From contig NZ_JAXCIL010000003.1 in NCBI RefSeq assembly GCF_034387475.1, forward strand, positions 62,001 through 126,000: DNA of 64,000 nucleotides. The letters are read 5' to 3'. The DNA comes from Pseudomonas sp. Teo4. GTDB taxonomy: Bacteria > Pseudomonadota > Gammaproteobacteria > Pseudomonadales > Pseudomonadaceae. A model generated the notes under the pieces. The model worked only from the letters and a program-made list of their open reading frames with translations, made no database searches and was not told where the DNA came from. The translations under genes and the position numbers were made by a program. Shown here piece by piece: positions 57,028 to 64,000 of this stretch; the first letter of the stretch is position 1, and the number at the start of each line of letters is the position of its first letter.

Positions 57028-58650
57028 TTAAGGACGAGGACCTTCAAGCTCTAAGTCCGGCTCGAAGTCGAAGTCACTGGCGTCGAAAATGTCATCCGGG
57101 GCGCCTGCCGCAACCGCGGCCGTCATCTGGTCCCGGTGTTCTGCCTCGAATTCCTCACGGAAGTCGGGATGGAAGCTGAGTACATATCGAGCCATTCGCT
57201 CCGCATCACGCGAGGCACGGAAAATCTCCTTCTTGTCGTTGCGGAGGACCTGCAGGTAGTGGTCGACGTAGCCCGCATGCCCATCGACGCTTCCGGGCAG
57301 CGCAAGCCGCATGGCCATCATGGCGCTGGCCATCTCCGCACGCAGTTCCTCGCGAGCATATTCATCTGAGTCGCGGCTGGGCCCGAACTCACGAGCTAGG
57401 CGACTTTCGTGACCTGACCAGTGTGCGATCTCGTGCAGCAGAGTGGTGTAGTACTCGGCGTCGGAGGAGAACGACTCCCTGTCGGGCATATAGATCCTGT
57501 CCTCGGAAGGGGAGTAGCCTGCGCGGCGGAAGCCATGGACGATGTCGGCCCCGCAAGCCTCAATGATCTCCTCGCAGATATCCCGAGTCTCGGATGAAAG
57601 CAGCTTCTCTCCGCGGCCAGTGGTCTCCAGCTCAGGAGCCCCGTCCATTTGTGCCAGGTTGAAAACCGAGTAACTGCGAAGAAGCGGTATGACGCGAACT
57701 TCTGGTTCGCCGGTCGCACTCAGCTCGCCGGTTTCCTTGGTGAGACGCTTGTAGAAGTAGATCTTGGAGCCGCTTTCACCGCCACGGACTTGCCAGCCTT
57801 GAGCTTGCGCGGTCTTGTAGGAGCACCACCGGTTCTCTTGGTAACCCTGCGAAAGAAGTAGCATCACGTTGATGCCATGATAGGGCTTGCCGGTTACGGG
57901 ATTCATCGGCCATCGCGGTGTGTTATCCCACTCGCATCGCCAAGGCTCTGCTCCAGCTTCGATGGCGGATATGATCTGATCCGTCACCTCTTGGTAGTGG
58001 TCACGAGGCGCACCTCGCTCGTGCTTCCCTTTTTTCCCAGCTCCAGCGCCCTTCCGTCGACCAGGTTCGGCTGCTGCTTCGAGGGGATCAATCGGCTCCT
58101 CGATCGGGGGAGGGCTGGATGGCAATGCCGGTGACGACGAGGCTGCCGGCGCCTCATCGCTCATGCTCAAGCGGACCGACGGGCCATCGGCGCTAAAGCT
58201 CCGATCATCGCCGCGCTCCCACAGCATGGCAGTCGCTTCTGCCGTCTTACGATCATCCTTGACCCTGGAAATCTGCTCAGACGTGGCGTTGGAATCGTGT
58301 CGGAGTAACTCTTCGACCTGCAGCGCTTCTTGCGCAGCCTTATACAGCGCATCTTGTTGCTGACTGACGCTGAATTTTTGCAGCCACTCAGGGCCAAACT
58401 CGTTTCTAAGCTGCTGCAGAACGGCCGCATGCTGAGTCCCAAGGCCTGGGTAGCTGGAGCGACTCCAGCAGTTGTTCAGCTCGGCTTTCCAGCTTCGGCC
58501 TTTCAGGGTGCGGAAGACCCTGATGGCCTCCAGTTGCAACAAAGAAAGCTTCGTGTCCTGCCGGCTGGCATTGTTAGAGGCTACAGGAGCATGGGCCGGC
58601 GGCGCCTGTGTCGCCGAATCGCTGGGACGAAGGCGTTTGATCAGGGCCAT
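57028..58650 (-). CDS. ArdC-like anti-restriction protein with zincin domain
   Basis: A 540-residue protein. Residues 210-345 form the ArdC single-strand DNA-binding domain (DQIISAIEAGAEPWRCEWD, GINVMLLLSQGY, VFNLAQMDG). Residues 395-455 carry the zinc protease motif HEIAHW (406-411) with a downstream Glu in EELRAEMASAMM. ArdC-type proteins protect incoming single strands from host nucleases and are needed for conjugation into some hosts. The first 205 residues are an extra, unrecognised helical extension with a proline-rich linker. Confidence 0.9.
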   Translation of the reverse strand: MALIKRLRPSDSATQAPPAHAPVASNNASRQDTKLSLLQLEAIRVFRTLKGRSWKAELNNCWSRSSYPGLGTQHAAVLQQLRNEFGPEWLQKFSVSQQQDALYKAAQEALQVEELLRHDSNATSEQISRVKDDRKTAEATAMLWERGDDRSFSADGPSVRLSMSDEAPAASSSPALPSSPPPIEEPIDPLEAAAEPGRRKGAGAGKKGKHERGAPRDHYQEVTDQIISAIEAGAEPWRCEWDNTPRWPMNPVTGKPYHGINVMLLLSQGYQENRWCSYKTAQAQGWQVRGGESGSKIYFYKRLTKETGELSATGEPEVRVIPLLRSYSVFNLAQMDGAPELETTGRGEKLLSSETRDICEEIIEACGADIVHGFRRAGYSPSEDRIYMPDRESFSSDAEYYTTLLHEIAHWSGHESRLAREFGPSRDSDEYAREELRAEMASAMMAMRLALPGSVDGHAGYVDHYLQVLRNDKKEIFRASRDAERMARYVLSFHPDFREEFEAEHRDQMTAAVAAGAPDDIFDASDFDFEPDLELEGPRP

Positions 58651-58655
58651 CAGCC

Positions 58656-58814
58656 TTACTCCCCGTCCAGATCTTCGGCATCCTGCAGATCGCCCGGGAC
58701 GGCGTCCAGCCCGAGGTCACGGACTTCCTGCCAGCCCAGATCGTCGTGGGGGATATCACGGGCGCCGACTTCAGGCAGGATCTTCTGTGTATTGGTGTTG
58801 GCGGTATCGCTCAT
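58656..58814 (-). CDS. Small acidic protein (52 aa) upstream of ardC
   Basis: I do not recognise this protein. ATG 58814 opens a 52-residue acidic frame (starts MSDTANTNTQ, ends DAEDLDGE). It lies five bases before the ardC start and behind one copy of the 22-bp motif, so it is the first gene of that operon. Acidic DNA-mimic proteins are common next to anti-restriction genes, but nothing specific can be shown here. Confidence 0.55.
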   Translation of the reverse strand: MSDTANTNTQKILPEVGARDIPHDDLGWQEVRDLGLDAVPGDLQDAEDLDGE

Positions 58815-58863
58815 GGCAGTCTCCATCTAGGGGGAAATCACCATGATTCTATTAACTGAGGCG

Positions 58864-58885
58864 TTTAAAAACAAACGATAGTCAA
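58864..58885 (-). repeat. 22-bp dispersed motif, copy 5
   Basis: On the minus strand TTGACTATCGTT, four bases, then TTTAAA. It is 50-70 bases upstream of the 52-aa start. Confidence 0.7.
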
Positions 58886-59009
58886 TTTTGAGCGCGAAAA
58901 GACCCGTCGCCGGGCCTGGCAGGATGCCAAGAAAAGAAGGCCAGCTCCATCTGGGAAGCACATGGTGCGCCGGAGCCGGTAAGGGAAGGGGGAGCGCTTT
59001 AGGCGGGAC

Positions 59010-59411
59010 TTAGCCGATGCAGGTACGGAAGTAGTCCATGCGACCTTTGAATTTGAGGCCTGCAAGATCATCCATATCGGACAAGGCGTCCTCAGTAATC
59101 TTGTCCAGCATGACGAGCTTCATGGCTCGAATCACCTCATTGCTTTCCTCAGGTTCCAGCATTCCGACAACCATCCGGAAGGCGACGTCTTCGACGAGGC
59201 GATCAGCGGCCGCGACAGCCACCACCACATCCAAAACTGCTTTCCGAACCACGGGCTGGTATGTCTCGTCGGAGTACGTCTCAACGAATTCCTCACGCTC
59301 ATTCGGATCAGCGATCTCCACCTCGGCATACTGCTCAATGGCGTCGGCCAGCAAGGCCTCCGAGACAACTGTTTGAATGAGTCCGTCGAATACTTCTTTT
59401 GCGTTTTCCAT
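59010..59411 (-). CDS. Hypothetical acidic protein (133 aa)
   Basis: I do not recognise this protein. It is very acidic and helical (AKEVFDGLIQTVV, EIADPNEREEFVETY, RLVEDVAFRMVVGMLEP) and lies alone between the ardC operon and the trb-like genes. ATG 59411 with AGGAA upstream is used. Confidence 0.5.
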   Translation of the reverse strand: MENAKEVFDGLIQTVVSEALLADAIEQYAEVEIADPNEREEFVETYSDETYQPVVRKAVLDVVVAVAAADRLVEDVAFRMVVGMLEPEESNEVIRAMKLVMLDKITEDALSDMDDLAGLKFKGRMDYFRTCIG

Positions 59412-59493
59412 CGTCACGTGTTCCTTGAAGCTAGCGCGACCTAGATGCTGGTAGGCCGCGCAGAGGAAGTGTTCATTATTGGTAGCTTGGTCG

Positions 59494-60288
59494 CTACTCT
59501 TTTTTGAGCATCACCGCCAGCTCCTGGGGAAGTGGCGCACCTTCAAATACCTTTACCTGGCCCTTGTCCCGGTCCCGGTAAAGAATCATCGGAGTTCTTC
59601 GAAACCCCGCCTGGCGGAATAGAGCCAGGTTGTCCGCAAGGTTTTGGCGAATGTCTTCGGTGACTGTCGCCGGCTGCAGCTGACGCTTCGCCATCTCAGC
59701 CATCGGGATCAGCACGCCTTCGGTAGCTGCCTGCTGGTAGATCGCTGCGTTCAACTCGTTGCTCGACGCCCGGAGAATGGAAATCGGGATCCAGCGAACT
59801 TGAACGTCACCTGCGGCAACCGGCGCCCGGAGCATGCCCCATAACTCGTGGCAGTACGCGCAGTTCGGATCGAAGAAGGCGTACATCACGCGATCAGCAT
59901 CCCCCTCCGCCAGCCATTTCAGCTGCTCGGCCTGCTTCCAAGCATGAGCCAGACTGTCTGCGGACTGACTACTCTGCGGAACCGGTTCTACACTCGCAGT
60001 ACGAGCCAGATCCACGCTGGTAAGATTGGCGCCTTGTGTATCGAACATCACACCGGCTAACAGACTTTTGCCATCGGGCGTGACGTAGAACAAGCGCTTT
60101 TCGGCACCGTTATCGACAACGATCCCTTTCATACCAGAAGCCGCTGGGAACGCCTGAACGATCATGTTCCCCTTGGACATGAGGTAGGACTCCACGGGAG
60201 TCACCTCAGCCGTTTCGGCGGCGGCAGCATGGCTTGCAAAAGCAGCCAGAGCAATGGGTGATAGCACTTTGCCGACTAACGTACCCAA
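59494..60288 (-). CDS. Periplasmic disulfide isomerase-like protein (TrbB/DsbC-type)
   Basis: A 264-residue exported protein. A TTG at 60288 with GGGAGGG upstream gives the signal peptide GKVLSPIALAAFASHAAAA; longer starts would overlap the previous gene heavily. The thioredoxin fold holds FFDPNCAYCHELW (C-x2-C) and later FRRTPMILYRD (cis-Pro). IncI1 TrbB is a DsbC-like isomerase for conjugation proteins. It lies after the coupling protein and DUF882 genes. Confidence 0.88.
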   Translation of the reverse strand: MGTLVGKVLSPIALAAFASHAAAAETAEVTPVESYLMSKGNMIVQAFPAASGMKGIVVDNGAEKRLFYVTPDGKSLLAGVMFDTQGANLTSVDLARTASVEPVPQSSQSADSLAHAWKQAEQLKWLAEGDADRVMYAFFDPNCAYCHELWGMLRAPVAAGDVQVRWIPISILRASSNELNAAIYQQAATEGVLIPMAEMAKRQLQPATVTEDIRQNLADNLALFRQAGFRRTPMILYRDRDKGQVKVFEGAPLPQELAVMLKKE

Positions 60289-60896
60289 TATCGAACCCTC
60301 CCTACGTCGGAATGAATAAATTTTTGACGGTTTATGTAGAAGCCCACCCCGCCAGTACGGAAAGCTGACATCAGGCGACCCTGATATTCGATCGGAAGGC
60401 TCGGGAACTTTCCGTCGCACGCTTGCCCCTTCGTGTGGTACGAGTCCCGTGCTGCACCCTCTGTAGCCTCGTTGGTTTCCTTCGTCCGATATCCACTGTT
60501 GACCTGGTAGGGCTCTTTGAAGCCATAGGCAAGCTCCAGCCATCCCTGTTGACCCCGGAGGAGGTTGAGCAGCCGCAAATCGATCTCCGTAGCCTTGCCT
60601 GCACGGACATCTCGCAGCATGTGGCAGGCCTCGCGGTATCCAGCCAAATCGAGGTGGCCATCTCGCCAGTAGCAGATCTGCTTGTGCTCGCCGGTAGATG
60701 GCCGATAGAGGTTCAACACCCGAGGCTTTGCCCAGAATGCCGCTGCGTCCGCCTGGTTCGCGTAATTGGCAGGCAGCAGCAAGCCGGTTGAAGCGAGCAA
60801 CGGGGCGCTGAAAGTGAAGGCCCCCATGCCGGTGATCCCAGCCACTACAGAGCGTTTCAGCAAATCTCGGCGGGACATGGCCAACTCAATGCTCAT
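60276..60896 (-). CDS. DUF882/YcbK-type peptidoglycan peptidase, Tat-exported
   Basis: A 206-residue protein. An N-terminal Tat-like signal is visible (SRRDLLKRSVVAGI). The rest matches the DUF882/peptidase M15-like fold: VNSGYRTKETNEA, DSYHTKGQACDG (His and Asp ligands) and GGVGFYINRQKFIHSDVGR. It should trim peptidoglycan near the conjugation channel. It overlaps both the coupling-protein gene (ATGA) and the disulfide-isomerase gene. Confidence 0.85.
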   Translation of the reverse strand: MSIELAMSRRDLLKRSVVAGITGMGAFTFSAPLLASTGLLLPANYANQADAAAFWAKPRVLNLYRPSTGEHKQICYWRDGHLDLAGYREACHMLRDVRAGKATEIDLRLLNLLRGQQGWLELAYGFKEPYQVNSGYRTKETNEATEGAARDSYHTKGQACDGKFPSLPIEYQGRLMSAFRTGGVGFYINRQKFIHSDVGRVRYWVR

Positions 60897-63421
60897 GCAC
60901 GCCCCCCAATCAGCGACTCCAGGTTGCTCATGACATCCTCCATTTCCTGGTCCTTGCCCGCTTTCTCAGGCTTAGGAGGAACCGGGTATTCGGAGCCCTG
61001 CGTCGCGGCCTGGATGATGTTCTCCACCATTGCACCTGCTTCAGCGGCGGGCGCCCCAAGACCCAAGGCGATACTGTTCAACGACACTCGGGTAGCCTGC
61101 TCGTCGAGCAGGCCACCTTGTCCTGCTGGAGGCGTCTCTTCTGCAGGGCGCTGGACCCGACCTTCCAGCGCGGTTTCGATGATTGGTATAGCGGCAGATG
61201 CCAGCGCCACGATGTCGATGCCGAACGGTTCACGCGGAACTTCGGCGAAGATGTTGATCGAAGCGAGCTGGCCACCGTCGAATACGATTCCTGCATCATC
61301 ACCGGCGGCCACCACAGGGGCTGCTGCGAGAGCAGGTTGATCCGCGCCACCCGGCGCCTGGGCAAGAGAGGGCATAGCGTCGCTATCGCTCGTCGGCGCT
61401 TGTGCAAGCGCACTCCCATTCCCAACTGCGCCGCCGGCACTGCCATCGTCCTGGTCGACCACTGGCGCAACCGCCGAGTCGTCGTATCCCAGCAACAAGC
61501 AGATCCCCCGCTCCACACCCAGCTTCGCGGTGAGGTACTGCTTGTAGCGCTCTCCAGCCTCTACTTCGGCCACATATCCGAAGAAGCCATCAGTGGAGCG
61601 CTGTTTCGCGAGCGGAAGTGAGCGCAGTGTTTCACGTAGTTCTTGTGTGTTGATGCTGAAAGCCTTCAGCTCAGCCTCGTTGGGCGGGATCACCTTCACG
61701 AAATGATTTAGCTGGTATTCCTTGCTCAAGCGTTTACCAGAGAAGTCTGCATAGAACATTCGAGCGCGGATGATATCCGACTTCACCATGAAGTGGATCT
61801 CACCCTCAACCTGCTCTTTGAAGTCCTGGAGTTCTACGCGGCTGACACGTTCAATTCGTGCACCAGTGTTACCGCGATAACTTCCTGCACCATCATCGGC
61901 CATCTCGTAGCCGTCCACCACTGACACGTAGGCCTCCCCGGCAAGTTTAACGGCCAAGTCAAAGGTATCGGTTGGGTCCTCAAGTTTTCCGAAAATCTTG
62001 ATGTTGCTGTTAGAGACAATGGCGAGCGTCTCTTCTTTCGATGTTCTGTAGAACGCCTGCAGGTCCTGGCCTGCCGCGATGAGAGCAAATCCGAGGCTAC
62101 GAGCCTGAGCCCACATCAGTGCCGCGTCGTCAGGGATGTAATAACCTAGTTCATCAAATATCGCGATGAATGGGGTTGGGGCCGTAGTCTGTCGAGAGTC
62201 TAACAACTCCAACTTGCTACCCTCAACTTTATTACCCAGTTGGGCACCCATCATGCCTTTCATGCCAGCCACAATGATCTTCCCAAGGTTGCCTAACTCG
62301 GGACGACTTTTCTCCAGTGCCGGAAGTAGAGCAAGGAAGATGCGTCGATTGACAACAACGTCCTTTAGTACCACTTCCCCTTGAGGCGTATGGTAAATAT
62401 GCCCGTAGGTATCGGCAAGGGAGCTCAGAATACGGGTGAACTGCATTTGCTGATACCCGTACTGCTCGTTAAAGGTTGCCGACTGATTCTCACCTTTATC
62501 GCGCTTATAACCTGGCACGTCATACAAGAAGGCTTGCATCATGTCCCTGGACTTCTGGCTGATGTTAACATTATTCATCAGCTCGAAATATTTAGGGTAG
62601 GGCAGGGCCTCCCGAATAGCACCGATATGCAACATGAGCAAACTTTGGTCGCGCAGATCCACCAGCGCCGGCATAACCGAACTGATGAAGCTAATTGCAC
62701 GCCCCTTCCACATATCACCTTTGGCATCGCCGGCATCCATCAAACTAACCACGAGCTGAATTAGGCTCTCGCTGTTGCCTACCGCAAACGGGTTATAGGT
62801 ATTTGAAAGTTTGTCGGATCGCTTTTTCGTTGTGTCAGCGTTGCCGGTCATGTAGTTGATTACCAGGAGGTCGTCTTCGCGCCCCATGGAACGGACCATT
62901 GAAAAAATCTTGGCGTAGAGACTTACATCGCCCTTTCCGTCTGTATATGCGAAGCCCGACCCCCAAACCAGGGCATTATAAGCGATTGAAATCAGCCCTT
63001 CGGTTTTACCGGCCCCGGTCGAGCCTATAATGAAAGCGTGTGTTCTAAGATCTTCGTTGGCCGCCCATATTTCCGCATTATCGGACTTCCGATTACCAAT
63101 GAAGGCGATGCCACGAGACTGCTGAGGCTTGCCAGTACCTGGGTGCTTATCGTTGCGATCCAGTTCGTTCAGAGACTTGCGCTTCCTGAACGGAATATCT
63201 GGCTTGCGCGAGAGTGGAATAAAGCTGTAGATCAAGCCAAGAACAAGACTCAGCTCAAACAGCGCAGGAAGAAAGAATAGCGGAAACACCAGTATGACGT
63301 AGACGATAAGAATCGCGTGAAACGACGAAAAGTCTTCCAGGATCTGTTCGAAAAACGGCCGCGTATCCCGAAAGATTCGCGTCCGTTTAATCTCGTGATG
63401 CTTCTCTACGCCGTGAACCAT
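60893..63421 (-). CDS. Type IV coupling protein (TrbC/DotL/IcmO-like)
   Basis: An 842-residue ATPase. Two N-terminal membrane segments (about 35-50 and 53-72), then Walker A GSTGAGKT (133-140), a YTDGKGDVSLY motif, and Walker B AIFDELGYYI. The C-terminal 180 residues are Pro/Ala/Gly-rich and low-complexity. This matches IncI1 TrbC and Legionella DotL, the coupling proteins of MPF-I/Dot-Icm systems, which link the relaxosome to the channel. No other channel genes are in the window. Confidence 0.9.
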   Translation of the reverse strand: MVHGVEKHHEIKRTRIFRDTRPFFEQILEDFSSFHAILIVYVILVFPLFFLPALFELSLVLGLIYSFIPLSRKPDIPFRKRKSLNELDRNDKHPGTGKPQQSRGIAFIGNRKSDNAEIWAANEDLRTHAFIIGSTGAGKTEGLISIAYNALVWGSGFAYTDGKGDVSLYAKIFSMVRSMGREDDLLVINYMTGNADTTKKRSDKLSNTYNPFAVGNSESLIQLVVSLMDAGDAKGDMWKGRAISFISSVMPALVDLRDQSLLMLHIGAIREALPYPKYFELMNNVNISQKSRDMMQAFLYDVPGYKRDKGENQSATFNEQYGYQQMQFTRILSSLADTYGHIYHTPQGEVVLKDVVVNRRIFLALLPALEKSRPELGNLGKIIVAGMKGMMGAQLGNKVEGSKLELLDSRQTTAPTPFIAIFDELGYYIPDDAALMWAQARSLGFALIAAGQDLQAFYRTSKEETLAIVSNSNIKIFGKLEDPTDTFDLAVKLAGEAYVSVVDGYEMADDGAGSYRGNTGARIERVSRVELQDFKEQVEGEIHFMVKSDIIRARMFYADFSGKRLSKEYQLNHFVKVIPPNEAELKAFSINTQELRETLRSLPLAKQRSTDGFFGYVAEVEAGERYKQYLTAKLGVERGICLLLGYDDSAVAPVVDQDDGSAGGAVGNGSALAQAPTSDSDAMPSLAQAPGGADQPALAAAPVVAAGDDAGIVFDGGQLASINIFAEVPREPFGIDIVALASAAIPIIETALEGRVQRPAEETPPAGQGGLLDEQATRVSLNSIALGLGAPAAEAGAMVENIIQAATQGSEYPVPPKPEKAGKDQEMEDVMSNLESLIGGRA

Positions 63422-63435
63422 GCGCCTATACCCAG

Positions 63436-63984
63436 TTATTCAGCGACTTGGAAAGCGAGTTTGGGATCGCAGCCAGGTCCTACCGACTGCCCAGCATCGA
63501 TGCTCGGTGCCAGTCCGAAGGCTTCCAGACCAGTCGCCACATCACTCGACATCGCCGGCGCGTTGTCGCGCATCCCTTGCTTCCGAGCTGTTTCGGCAGC
63601 GTTGTAGATCTGCTTTGCGATGTCCTCAGGACTCATGGCCTGCAGCTGGTCTGGGTTCGCAATGGGATCTGCTTGTAGGTGATCAGGAGCGCTCTGCCAG
63701 TCAAACGGATGTACAGTTACAGGGACTGGGGCGCCGCTGTCCGCCACTCGGACTGCAGGATGCGCTGCATCCAGCGACGAGAGAGCCGACGGCTCAATAT
63801 TGCCCCCTTTGCCAGAGACGACATCGATATAGGCACTGACAAAGAGGTAGCCTAACCAAGCGAGCAGGGCGAGTCCCACCAGCTTCATTACCGACAACTT
63901 CTTGGTCAGCAGACTGTTCACCTGAGTGATCAGGTATACGCCGTCGGTCTCGCTCGCCACTTGCGCTTTAAACAGCGAGGTCAT
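63436..63984 (-). CDS. Single-pass membrane protein upstream of the coupling protein (182 aa)
   Basis: I do not recognise this protein. One membrane segment (about residues 33-54; MKLVGLALLAWLGYLFVSAYI) splits a short N-terminal tail and a long outside region that has EDIAKQIYNAAETARKQG and a proline-rich first part. It lies 14 bases upstream of the coupling protein in the same direction, so it is likely a conjugation accessory. It is not DotM/IcmP by length. Confidence 0.55.
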   Translation of the reverse strand: MTSLFKAQVASETDGVYLITQVNSLLTKKLSVMKLVGLALLAWLGYLFVSAYIDVVSGKGGNIEPSALSSLDAAHPAVRVADSGAPVPVTVHPFDWQSAPDHLQADPIANPDQLQAMSPEDIAKQIYNAAETARKQGMRDNAPAMSSDVATGLEAFGLAPSIDAGQSVGPGCDPKLAFQVAE

Positions 63985-64000
63985 AGCGCCTTTATCCGAG

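Noticed and set aside
1..64000. CRISPR array or rRNA/tRNA operon
   Set aside because: No regularly spaced direct repeats with unique spacers and no ribosomal or tRNA sequences were recognised anywhere in the window.

Overview
The window reads as part of a large conjugative Pseudomonas plasmid (megaplasmid) or a plasmid-like integrative element. The evidence is its own replicative helicase (DnaB), SSB, RdgC, HU and an MvaT-type H-NS protein, anti-restriction and leading-region genes (ArdC-like protein, C5 DNA methyltransferase), a XerC/D-type recombinase, and at the right edge an IncI/Dot-Icm (MPF-I) conjugation block with a TrbC/DotL-like coupling protein. Codon use, PabB/FolK/MvaT protein style and Shine-Dalgarno sites all fit Pseudomonas. 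The host assignment is inference from protein style, not from a database search.

Layout. 0-2.7 kb: rightward dnaB operon with small unknown genes. 2.8-10.2 kb: leftward block with a MazEF-type toxin-antitoxin operon, SSB, unknown genes, a PD-(D/E)XK protein, a C5 methyltransferase with seven internal repeats, and RdgC. 10.25-10.66 kb: a gene-free control region with three copies of a 22-bp motif and a perfect 39-bp palindrome. 10.7-14.6 kb: HU, SprT-like protease, and an HTH/DGQHR (DndB-like) operon with twin operators. 14.6-18.4 kb: an IS30-family element next to a tyrosine recombinase, an HTH/coiled-coil partner and a translationally coupled thyA, lower in GC than the surroundings. 18.5-23.2 kb: XRE regulator, small unknown genes, a metallophosphoesterase, MvaT-like silencer.

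23.4-33.7 kb is a serine/folate/one-carbon island: serine acetyltransferase, pabB-folK, a DsdX-type transporter, and purU-folD-dsdA-glyA, with a divergent LysR regulator. Candidate LysR boxes (TAAGC-N3-GCTTA type) lie before the acetyltransferase, the transporter, the glyA operon and a second rightward promoter that may make a small RNA. D-serine would be imported and deaminated (DsdA), while SHMT, FolD and PurU would move the serine hydroxymethyl carbon through tetrahydrofolate to formate. The SHMT has unusual active-site residues.

33.9-42.6 kb is a very GC-rich catabolic block (APC permease, aldehyde dehydrogenase, GMC oxidoreductase, Ldh2-family reductase, ketoglutarate-semialdehyde dehydrogenase, fused remnants of a GntR regulator and an enolase-superfamily enzyme). 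It is joined to a beheaded amino-acid binding-protein gene. 42592-47243 is a Tn501/Tn21-type transposon with both 38-bp ends, a cupin-TetR-SDR-OsmC cargo, intact tnpR and a badly decayed tnpA.

47.2-64 kb is backbone again: a 2026-residue polyvalent-type protein with an AbiEi-like partner, tyrosine recombinase, ArdC-like protein, and the trbB/DUF882/trbC-like conjugation genes. The 22-bp motif of the 10.3-kb region recurs before the polyvalent-protein operon and the ardC operon.
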